NCBI GenBank assembly: GCA_024196135.1
Contig: JAMQCK010000238.1
Span: forward strand, 1 to 34,762
Source: Pleurotus ostreatus/Saccharomyces cerevisiae fusant
Lineage: Eukaryota; Opisthokonta
Direction of reading: 5' to 3'
Length of the DNA stretch: 34,762 bases
Made by a program: the position numbers and the translations under genes
Shown: positions 1 through 9,327 of the stretch, piece after piece
Position numbering within the stretch: the first letter of the stretch is position 1
Layout of the letters: every line of letters starts with the position of its first letter
Notes under the pieces: model-generated
Databases searched by the model: none
What the model saw: the letters and a program-made list of their open reading frames with translations, nothing else
Told to the model about the DNA's origin: nothing

Positions 1-1541
1 CCGCAGTGCCTATCGCGGGGGCTGCGACACCCGAGGCGACGAATGCGAAGACTCCAGTGCCGACCGCGACGCCACCGGCAGTGCCTACTTCCTCTAGTAG
101 CGCGCCAACGGGCACAGGCGCTAAGCCGATCAATATCCCACCCAAAGTTGCGGAGAAGCTGGCAATGTTCGCCCCTTTGGAGAACTGGAATGTCCAGGAG
201 TACTCGTCCGCCGATGATGTCAAGATGAACGGCGATGGCGCTCGCACAGGCGCAAAGAAGACGGCCTCGCCTGAGAAGATGACCATCGCCAAAGCCAGTG
301 CGTTCACTGCATGTTTAACTTCTACCTTCGTACTGATGATCGCGCAGAGAACTCCGACGCTCCTGCCATACCCGCGGCGACGCGCGCACGGTTCAAGAAC
401 GGGAAGGTGCCACTTCCCAAGCTCGATCACGTTTACACGACACTCCCCGCGCGCTCGGATAACCCTTCGAAGGCCGACATGCGCGACGGCTGGTGCGAAG
501 CACTGGTCGACTCAAATACGGAGCGCTCCATCCTCGAATCCTTCGCCAAAAATCCACCGCCCAAGCTCCTCCGCAACAAAACCCCCGCCTATCGCATCGC
601 TCCGATCGAGGGCAAGGGCCTCGGGATGATCGCCACGCGCGACCTGCAGACTGGCGATCTCATCGTCGCTGAGCGGCCTCTGGTCATGGCCCCCGTGATC
701 AATGCGCCCAGCGCCGAGGAGTTCCCGGATGGGGTGCCGGTCGACATAACGCAGAGGGAGCTCGTCCAGGCGCAGTTTAAAGCGGGGGAGCGGCAGATCG
801 AGCGCCTGATGGCGAAGATGTCCCCCGAGCGACGGGCTGCGTACGATGCGCTGACGAACTGCCATGAGGGCGACGGCTGCGGTCCGCTTATGGGGCGCTT
901 CCGGACGAACGGGATTGGGATTGAGGGCAAGTACAAGTTCATGGGCCAGGAAGACGAGGCGGGAATCTTCTCCGTCGTGCTCGACGATATCTCCCGCGCG
1001 AATCACAGGTATGCTTGCCACCATGGAATGACTTGCTCTTGCTAATGCATGCACTCTCTACCTCGCTAGCTGCCGTCCGAACGCAAGCCACTTCTTCGAC
1101 ACCAAGTGGTTCGCGATGGTCTTGCGCCCCGTACGACCCATCAAAGCGGGCGAGGAGATCTGCATCTCATACTTCGCCGGGGGCTGTCCACCATACGAGG
1201 AGCGCAAGGCCGAGCTCGCGTCCTACGGTTTCGAGTGCAAGTGCGAGGCGTGCTTGGACCCCGCCGCATCCGACGCGCGGCGCTTGGAGATCGCGACGCC
1301 CTTGGAGAGCCAGCTGCAGCGCGGTGATATATCTGGCGCGCTCAAGGCGACGCTCGGCCGCATCGCCCTCATTCGCAAGGAGGGGCTGGAGGAGCTGCAG
1401 CAGTACAAGAGTCTTTACCTCCAGCTGGAGATGACCTTCCGGTTGATGGGCGACCTCGCCCGGGCTGCCGAAGTCAAGAAGGAAAGCGACCGGCTTTCGT
1501 GGGCTCACTTCAACGAGCCTGGGGTCAGCTTGTTCTTCTGA
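1..1541 (+). CDS. SET-domain (SMYD-like) protein, copy 1, 5' end outside window
   Basis: Proposed exons are <1-218, 299-1008 and 1070-1541. The SET domain is clear: a GKGLGMIATRDLQTGD entry motif, NHSCRPNA formed only after removal of the 61-nt intron 1009-1069 (branch GCTAAT), GEEICISY, and a post-SET cysteine group FECKCEACLDP. These are the cofactor-binding and catalytic-site motifs of SET lysine methyltransferases, so protein methylation is the likely activity; the substrate cannot be told. The C-terminal ~90 residues are helical and TPR-like. The first exon is Pro/Ala/Thr-rich and disordered. The 219-298 intron is inferred from a frame change and a short CxxC (CVHC) that lines up with CVDC in the neighbouring copy, possibly a decayed MYND remnant. 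The true start lies before base 1. It is paralogous to the gene at 2072-3440. Confidence 0.82.
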
Positions 1542-2071
1542 AGTTGTATAGGGCATTGTATCACTGATAATGTAAACAACTAGAGAGCTCCTTGCACCCT
1601 CTGAAATGTAGTCTGGGGATGTTAGCAAGCGTGAGAATTAACCCCTGTACCAGTTCGGGAGGTTCCGTTCGTTGATTCTCGGTCTTGTTCTTGTCTCCTG
1701 CAACCACTTCCTTCGTGGTGCCATTCCTCCTTTGGAGACATATCGCGCGGCAATGGGACACTGTTTTCTCAAAATCATTGCGAAGGACGTACGCCACACA
1801 ACGGCAATCTCAGGCTCAACTTCATCAATAATGGTTGCCCATTGAGCACGAGATGCGAACTTCGTGATACGAAGAGATTGATCGTATCTCTCGCACCACC
1901 CGGTCGATGTGCTCTCTAGCATATGCTCCCTAGGTACTCGGACCGGCGCCCTTCTCGGCCAGAGGTACCCGTCTTCGTCAAGTCTTCGCACAGTCACGAA
2001 AAGAAGCTCTTCCTCGCGATGCTCAAAAGCGGCGAGCGCTGCCGTCCCCCATCTCCCCGATTCTCGCCATC
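1542..2071. other. Intergenic spacer between tandem SET genes
   Basis: This 530-nt spacer should hold the 3' end of the first SET gene and the promoter of the second. Apart from the doubtful minus-strand frame described separately, I see no RNA gene, repeat or clear TATA box. Confidence 0.5.
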
Positions 2072-2074
2072 ATG
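1638..2074 (-). CDS. Unrecognised open frame between the two SET genes (doubtful)
   Basis: An uninterrupted frame of about 145 codons runs on the minus strand from just inside the 5' end of the second SET gene to 1638. The first ATG in the long frame is near 1925; reading before it is open but has no clear start. The product is basic and Trp/Arg-containing (LFVTVRRLDEDGYLWPRRAP is a typical stretch). I recognise no domain. It may be a small species-specific gene, a decayed gene fragment or chance. A shorter frame on the opposite strand also looks partly coding, so strand is uncertain. Confidence 0.2.
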
Positions 2075-3440
2075 AACTTCAAGCGCGGTTTTCTCAAATC
2101 GGGTGGCGCGGACCTCTCTGGATCGCCCGATGACCCTGACATCGGGCCAGTGGTGTCGACAGCCTCAAGCGATCCTGTAATTCCTAACAGGGGGAAGATT
2201 GCTGACGAGCGTGCGTCGATTGTGAGCGCTGTGGTCGCCCTGACTTTGCTGAACCCAAAACAGTTGTTTCGGATGCGCCTGCCTTCCCTCCGGAGCGGCG
2301 CGCTCGAGCGCAGGGCAAGAACATCCCTTTGCCTACCTTCGATATCGTTTATGCATCCTTTCCCGCTCGCAAGCCTACTCCCTCGCAAGCCGAAGAGCTC
2401 GACGGTCGATGCGAGGCTATAGTCGACTCGGCAACCGAGCGGCTCATTCACGCGACCTTATCCGCGCGGCCCTCCATCGTACTTCCTCGAAACGAGACGC
2501 CCGCGTACCGCATCGCGCCGGCCGAGGGAAAGGGCCTCGGAATGTTTGCTGCGCGAGACCTTCAGACCGGAGATCTTATCCTTGCAGAGAGGCCTCTGAT
2601 CATGGCTCCCGTCAGGCTTCCGCCAAGTCCTGAGGACTTCCCCGATGGGATGCCGCCCTCGGTGACCAAGAGGGAGCTCTCGCAGGCGCAATTCAAGTCC
2701 CTAGAGCGCTATCTGAAGACGCTCTTGGAGAGAATGCCTCCCGAGCGGAGCTCGGCGTACAGGGCGCTGAAGAATATACACGAAGGCGATGGAAGTGGCC
2801 CATTGGTTGGGCGCTTCAGGACCAATGGCCTAGCCGTGTCGGAAAAGTACGCATACAGGGGCATGCCTAATTTTCCGGGCGATTTATTCTCTGTTGTTAT
2901 GGACGAAATCTCGCGCGTGAATCACAGGTATGACGAGTTCTCCCTATCCACATCTAAGTCACCGACCTGTTCTCTAGCTGCCGCCCTAATGCGCATTGGC
3001 ACTTTGACGCCGACCTTTTCGCCATGTTCCTTCGCCCCGTGCGGCCTATCAAAGCAGGAGAAGAGATCTACATCTCGTACGCGGGCTTGGGTACGCTGTA
3101 CGAGGAGCGCAAGTCCGTGCTCGCCTCCTACGGCTTTGAATGCACCTGCAAGTCGTGCTTGGACCCCGTCGCATCCGACGCACGGCTCCTGGAAATTGAT
3201 GCTTTTAGCCGAGTTCAGGACCCTCTCGCTGGTGATCCTTCCACAGCGCTCAAGACGACGCTTGGGCGCATTGCCCTCATGCGCAAGGAGGGAGTGGAGG
3301 GCTTGCGATACTACTACATCCTTTATGTTGCGTTGGAGATGCTGTTCCGTCTCACGGGGAATCACGCTAGGGCGGACGGTGTGAGGAAGGAGATCGTCCA
3401 AATTTCATGGGCTTTGTTCAACAAGCCCAGACCCAACTGA
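2072..3440 (+). CDS. SET-domain (SMYD-like) protein, copy 2
   Basis: This is a tandem paralogue of the preceding gene. The secure parts are a coding stretch from about 2212 to 2927 and an exon 2978-3440, joined across a 50-nt intron 2928-2977 that lies at exactly the same codon as in copy 1 and creates NHSCRPNA. Other SET motifs are GKGLGMFAARDLQTGD, GEEIYISY and FECTCKSCLDP. The likely function is SET methyltransferase activity with unknown substrate. The start at 2072 (MNFKRGFL) is my preferred ATG because the basic opening looks like a real N-terminus. The frame changes between about 2150 and 2212, so a 5' intron must be present; I could not find a good donor there. A CVDCERC cysteine group follows that point. 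Confidence 0.75.
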
Positions 3441-3656
3441 CGTCCTCTTTCCCTAATCCCTTTCGACCTTGTCATCGTCGCATGGAAAACAGAGTTGCCG
3501 GCGTCAATTACTGTCCAATTGATGTATTGTATCTGTATCGTACATTTTTTATCAAATCATGCCAGATACTCTTCGGTAAGATCGTTCGCGGTCAGTAATA
3601 ATACATGGTCAGTATAGTACAAACGATTTTCACGGCAAACCGAATCATTTGAAGGC

Positions 3657-5435
3657 TTAGATCTCCCTAATCAACTCCTCTATATCCCACCCCAGCGCCC
3701 TAAACCGCGCAGCCGCCTCCGCCCGCTTGTCCGGTGGCAGCATCCCCATCATCGCCTTCAGCTGCATCGGCACCGCCTTCTTCATCATCTCGTTCGCCTG
3801 CGCCGCCCGCATCCCCTGCCGCTTCGCATCGAACTCATCCGGCCCCTCCTCGAAGTACGGCCGGTAGTACTCGTCGATGTACTTGAAGTCCGGCGTCGCC
3901 TTCATCACGAAGAAGTCGCGCGGCTGCTGAGGCCGTATGCGCGCCATGCTCAGCTCGCGCCACGCCGCGTCGCGCCAGCCGGCGCCATCCGTGCTCTTCG
4001 CCTGCGCGACGAAGGCGGGGACGAGGAGCTCGGCGGATCGCGCCATGATCTCCGGGTACGACTTCCACTCGTCGCCGTCGCCGAGGCGGTACTGCACGCA
4101 GTAGACGGCGTAGTCGCCCGCACCGAGGATGACCTCGCCGTCGTCCCAGTCGATGACGCGGTCCCAGGGCTGGCCGGTTGGCCGCGCTTGGGGCTTGTAT
4201 TCGCCTCCGGGACCATTGAATTTGCCCTTGGGCGTTTGAACGCCGTTGACCTCGACAATGGACACGCGCAGGCGGCCGTTGTAGTCCTTCCACGGGGATA
4301 CGGTCATCAGGTCGCTCCTGATGACGAGTGTCAGTCTAGCGCTGGTCGCGATGTAAAACGAGCCTTACCCGCCAGGCGTAGTATGGAACTTGGCGGCCTT
4401 GAGGTCTTCGGGTAGCAGGTTGTTCTTGAGGTAGCCGAAGACAGTATACATCGTCTGTCCGGCGATGACTGCAATAGCGCGCCCGTCCTTACGCCGGTTC
4501 TGCACGATGATGCGAAGGGAGACTAACGTCGAACCCATGTACTTCTTGAGCTCCCTTCCGAAAGGACGCTTGTTTGGGCCCTTCAGACCTGCCCAGCGTT
4601 GATACGACGGGGGTCCGTCAGATGGGGTATCAGTATCGCGCCCTTCAGGCGGCTCAAACGCTTGCTGAAGTCTGTAAAGCTGTTTAACGATGGTGCAGTT
4701 GGGAGAGGGAACCAGCCACGCACAGCGTACCAAGCTCGCCGGCCGTGGTCATCCAGAGTCCGAGCCCGTTCTCGTTATGCTGGCAGAAGATGGGGCATAT
4801 CGGCCAGTCTACATCGGGCCGGTCGGAGGGGTCGAATGTCTTCGCGAAGGGTGGGTGCACGAAGCCGTAGCACTCTTCCTTGTGCCCGGCTTGCCAGTGT
4901 TCCCTTTGACAGTTCTGCGAGCAGCTTGGGGAAGGTCTCTCAGAAGGGAGTACGATGTTCGACCACGAAGCCAACGCACTAATTGATTGACCTGGGAGCT
5001 CGTCGTTAGTCGATACAGGCCTCTAGAATTTGGCCAGAATACGCACTTGCACATCGAGCATGTCTGCAACCGGGTCCCCACAAGCTTGTCCCGCCCACAT
5101 CTCCCACAGATCGTCTTCCTATCCTTTTTTCTCGCCTTCCGGGCCGCCACCTCGTCATGCGCTGCGTTCAAGATTGCGTGTGCGTGCTCGTCGACCGCAT
5201 CGTAAAGCGGAGAGCCCGTGGGGGTGCACCGCTGACTTGGTCTCTTTTTCTTCTTGTTCTTCTTCTTAGCAGAGCTTTGAGCAGTGGAAGGAGATCCTTC
5301 GTCGATCGAGGGAGTAGCTGGGGTACCACTCGTTCGTGCTCGAGGCACGATCGCCTGGGCGTGAACAGCGTCAGGACCACCGAGGAGTAGTTCGGCAAAG
5401 TCGTTTTCGAGTTCTTGCGTGAAGGCCTCATCCAT
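3657..5435 (-). CDS. MYND-type zinc-finger protein
   Basis: Four exons are proposed: 5435-5047, 4936-4724, 4671-4369 and 4317-3657 (introns 110, 52 and 51 nt), giving 521 residues. The N-terminus is acidic, followed by a lysine-rich segment (AKKKNKKKKRP) that could be a nuclear signal. The MYND finger is CGRC, then CSMC, then CSQNCQREHWQAGHKEEC. The acceptor at 4937 was chosen because it restores the usual five residues between the fourth and fifth cysteines; the CTAAC nearest that intron is far from the acceptor, so this junction is the weakest. MYND fingers mediate protein-protein contacts. The remaining ~350 residues match no family I can name and end in a Met/Ala-rich helical region. It converges with the second SET gene, whose stop is 216 nt away. 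Confidence 0.78.
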
Positions 5436-5758
5436 AATGGCGATTCAGGACAAGAGTTCCGAGTTGGATTAGCTCGAACAGAAGGTAGTTGGTGGGCGGG
5501 ATCAAGCACCCAGACCAGCAACGGGCGCCTAATCCCAGATTGCACGTGATCTGCCTATAGCGGACCCACAAGTCGATTTCTTGTCAGAACCCTGTATTTT
5601 CGCTTGTTATAGTCACGCAAGTCGACGTGTCAAGATGCATCGTCTAAAAGTACAACAGGATAGACAGAAGATAAAGTACATCATTACAGTTCCATAAGGG
5701 TATCCGTCTCAACCTCAGCTTGCCTGGCTACGACCGCGGGCTCAATGCAGCGCAGTCC
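5436..5758. other. Spacer between MYND gene and transporter gene
   Basis: Both flanking genes read leftward, so this 323-nt stretch should contain the promoter of the MYND gene and the 3' end of the transporter gene. I see no further gene or repeat. Confidence 0.5.
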
Positions 5759-7914
5759 TTACGCCGCGTTGAGGGCCGCGGGAGCCTCGTCGTGCTCGAT
5801 GGACGCCTCGTCCGCGAGCTTGTCCTTCTTCTTCGTCGAGTCCACGTACTGCATCCGCTCCTTCTCCACGTCGACGTAGTGCGTCGGCCTTTGCATCGAC
5901 GTCGCGTCCTTGTTGCGGAACACGAACACCATGCCCTGGTTCTCGCGGTACAGCCGGTCGATGTCCTCCAGGTGCCGATTCGACGTTTCGGGGTAGACGA
6001 GCCAGATGAGCTGCGAAGGTTGCGTAAGTCGAGGGTGAACTAGGAGGGGAGGGGGACGAGAAGAGCGAGGGAGGAAGACACGCACCGGCACGAAGATGAT
6101 GTTGAAGGACATCCAGATGAGGTAGAACTTCCAACCCAGGTTCTCGATGCCGGGCGGCGTCGCCTGCACGACGCAGTAGTTCGAGATCCAGTTACTCGCG
6201 GTCGCCACCGCCGCGCCCTTCGTGCGCATCGCCAGCGAGTTGATCTCAACGGGGTACAGCCACGGCACGCCTTGCCAGCAGATGCCTGCGAGGCGGGATA
6301 AGTCAACTATACGTTCTCACACGGCTGCAGCTGCGACTTACCGAAGAAGATGTAGTACACGAAGAAGAACGCAGTCGCACCCGCTCCGAACTTGGTTCCG
6401 TTCTCCGGGTCGCTGGCTTGCGACAGAAGCGCCGAGATGAGGATGTAGCAGACAGCCTGTCCAGCCGCGCCCCACATCATCAACTTCCGGCGACCGGCGC
6501 GCTCAATAAGCCAAAGGCCGGCGAAGGAGAAGAAGAGGTACGAGAGCGAATTGCATGCGGCGAGTAGGCGCGAGAGGGTGTTTGAGAGGCCGACGGAGTT
6601 TTGAAGGACCAAGGGAAGGCTGGAGCATGGTCAGCAGACGGACGACATAGCGAGGGAAAGGGCTCACTAGTAGCTGGTCACGTTGATGCCGACGAGTTGC
6701 TGCATCCACTGTGTGCCTGTACCCAGAGTAAGCCTTGCGCCCATTGAGCACGGCCAAGAGTACTCACCAGCCCCAAGGATCAGGCGCTTCACCATACCCG
6801 TGTTTCCAGTTCGCCCGCGGAATAAGTCCCCCCAGCTCGGTGCCTGCTCGCGCTCAATCCGCACTGCCTCGATGATCTCCTCCTTCTCCTCAATGATGAG
6901 TGTGTCGTGGATCGTAGCGCCGTTGCCTTCGAGCGCGGCGAGGATCGCGAGGCCTTCGGCTTCCTGGCCGTGGGAGAGGTGCCAGCGAGGGCTCTCGGGA
7001 AGCCAAGGGACCGTGCCAATGAGAATGACTGAGAAGATGAGCTGGAAGGCACTGGAGGGCGAATAGGTGGTCAGCTGACGCTAGAGAGGATCAATGGGGG
7101 GACACCGTACAGGGGGAATCGCCAGCTGATGTCGCCGTCGAGGAAGCTGAAGCCGTAGGTCACCCAATTGCTGAGCGAGAAGCCAGCGATGTTCATGCTA
7201 TAGTGCCTGTCAGTCAGTACACAAGACGATAACACATGTAGGTATACGCACATCATGCCGAGAACCACCATCTTGCCACGAAGCGATGGCTTCGTCGTCT
7301 CGCTCTGCAGTACTGGTGCGGTCGCCGTGTTCATCCCATTACCCAGACCTGTGCGCATGAACTTAGAATATCATCCTCGTCTCATGAACACGAGCTACGC
7401 ACCACAGACTATACGGCCCACAATCATCATAGGGACATTCACCGCCGCGGCTTGAATGACAGCACCGATGGACCTGCGTGGCCGGCGTTAGTATGCTATA
7501 TCGGTACGCAATGGAACGGACCTACATGATGATAACGCCGATAATGAGCGTCTTCTTCCGGCCTAGCGGCTCACCGATCACGAAGGTGGACATGGCGCCG
7601 AAAAAGCTGAGGGTGCAATACGCGTCAGGGATTGCGAGAAGGAGTACGAGGAGGCGATACGTACCATCCAATATCGTAGAGAGATACGATCGTGCCCTGG
7701 AGGTCGGAGTCTGGGTTCCCCATCTCCTCGAGGAAGGAGTCGGTGACAATGATGCCTCCGAACACGCCTTGGTCGTAGCCTGTGCGACTTGTTAGTATTG
7801 CTGAGACATACGACGCGACAGACGCGCACCAAAGAGAGTCATCGCAGTGATCGCGGCGACGTTCACCCACGCGTTGAGCGCGGTGCCCGTCATGCCAAAG
7901 TACGGCTTCCCCAT
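5759..7914 (-). CDS. MFS sugar/hexose transporter
   Basis: Eleven exons: 7914-7830, 7779-7665, 7606-7526, 7473-7403, 7348-7252, 7197-7111, 7051-6768, 6716-6668, 6619-6342, 6285-6086 and 6010-5759. All introns are 48-75 nt and the sum is 1599 nt, or 532 residues, the normal length of the family. Signature motifs of the sugar porter family appear in order: GYDQGVFGG in the first membrane helix, GRKKTL in the loop between helices 2 and 3, PESPRW before the central loop, QQLVGINVTSYY in helix 7, GRRKLM, and VYPETSNRHLEDID after helix 12. It should be a 12-helix plasma-membrane symporter for a mono- or disaccharide; the exact sugar cannot be read. The exon-6 acceptor has an alternative nine bases upstream in the same frame. 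A TATA box lies about 100 nt upstream of the ATG. Confidence 0.95.
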
Positions 7915-8012
7915 CGTCGCGTCTCGTCGTCCCGGGTCTTGTTCTGTTCGTGCAGGGGCGCCGATCTCGTCGGGGAGTTGAGGAGAGCGGTGGGTGAAGC
8001 CATGTCCCGACG

Positions 8013-8021
8013 CCTTATATA
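8013..8021 (-). promoter_or_regulatory. TATA box of the sugar transporter gene
   Basis: TATATAAGG on the minus strand lies about 100 nt upstream of the transporter ATG at 7914, a normal TATA-to-start spacing with a short leader. It also suggests that the small frame at 8081-8233 is not on the same transcript. Confidence 0.55.
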
Positions 8022-8080
8022 CGAGCGCGCTATGCGGAGGTTACGGGGCTTGCACCCGGTGGTGGCTCGACGCGTTGTCG

Positions 8081-8233
8081 TCACCTGAGCATGATGGGCT
8101 GAATAGCACGCGTCCCGTGGGGAACGCCCCGCATTCTGGTGGGGTATTCTGGGGGAATTTCCAATGTTTTTGAGTTGACCGGGTTGACGTCACCGGCCAT
8201 TTCGAGGTCGGCGCCTGTGTTGGAGGTGGGCAT
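8081..8233 (-). CDS. Small 50-codon frame upstream of the transporter, unknown
   Basis: A minus-strand ATG in a good context (CACC before ATG) opens a 50-residue frame starting MPTSNTGADLEMAG and ending QPIMLR. Composition resembles coding sequence of the neighbourhood rather than random DNA. It has no membrane segment, no CaaX end and no family I recognise. It could be a short gene, a first exon of a decayed gene, or chance. Confidence 0.25.
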   Translation of the reverse strand: MPTSNTGADLEMAGDVNPVNSKTLEIPPEYPTRMRGVPHGTRAIQPIMLR

Positions 8234-9327
8234 GGTGAGGGAGGAGTGCGAAGGACGAGAGTATTTCGGTAGGAGAAACGTTTGAGGCTTCGTCTGCTAT
8301 CGATATCAGGACGATGGGGGGAGGATGATGAGGAAGTTAGCGCACGCATCAAGGTACCCTTGGTCGATCTCGCAGTACTGCAGCTCCACTCGATGCAGGT
8401 ACCATTTTCCGCTGCCTCGGACACCCTGGGGACGCCCAACCCGCTCGATCCCGCCACCCATCCGGGTTGCCATAGTTGGCATAAACATAGTCCCGAACAA
8501 AGGACGGTTGCAAGCCGTGACCACTGCGCGAAACTCGTACGGGCCGAAAGACGCGTCATGGGGCGCACTCACGGTCGTAGGGATCGAGCAAGGACGCACG
8601 CAGGGCATATTATCCCATGGTCGCTCGAGGGCGACTTTCTCGCGACAAGAGCGATATCCGGAAGCATGACTGTCGACGATGCTTCAATGCAGTTAGAGAA
8701 CCTCAACTGCAGCGTTACCGTCATAACTGCTCTGTCAGAGTCGTGCTAGATGTAGAGCTAAGCACTTAGGTACAGACAATGATCTTTTCCTCGAACGAGG
8801 GTGAGATGAGAAGCCCTGATTTGACTTGTGGTGAGACAACGACATCTGGAATTAGATGGGTGACTCACCTCGACCTTCAGCACGACGTTCCTCCCATTAT
8901 CATGGTCATCAAGAACTGAGAGTAAGACCTCACCGAGAGCCATACAAGGGATATTCTAGACTTCGGCGCCAGCTTTTCTACCTGGGATGCAGAAATGGGA
9001 CAATCGCTCATGAGGGCAGCAGACAAGGTCGTCGCTTCGGCAACGGCCGAACGGAACCCAGTCACATGACTTACGCTCAGAATTTATGGCCGGTGACGGC
9101 TCAAGGCCGTTGTGGCCGTCTGATTTCTGAATGTCGGAGAATATTTCTGTCTATCGAGCTATGTCATTTGGGAGTATTCCGAAGGAACCACCTTCGATGA
9201 CTCCCGACTTCAGCGTACGTTGCACGAGAACTTTGAGACGACCACTTTATTTACTAGCACTCAACGCCAGTACAATAGATGTATACAAGACGAAGCAGAC
9301 ACCAAGCACCAATGCTTATACTACCCT
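8234..9327. other. Spacer with coding-like fragments, no confident gene
   Basis: Two minus-strand stretches look partly coding. One at 8306-8608 is an open frame of about 100 codons, containing GSGKWYLHRVELQYCEIDQG, with no family match. The other at 8870-8943 starts MALGEVLLSVLDDHDNGRN and is followed by a possible GTGAGT donor. I could not connect them into one gene and see no conserved domain. They may be remnants of a degraded gene or exons of a gene whose other parts I did not identify. Confidence 0.4.

Noticed and set aside
5046..5047. Splicing the MYND gene at the first acceptor after the CTAAC branch (near 4992)
   Set aside because: That acceptor gives an in-frame stop or the wrong frame; the later acceptor at 4937 restores canonical MYND cysteine spacing.
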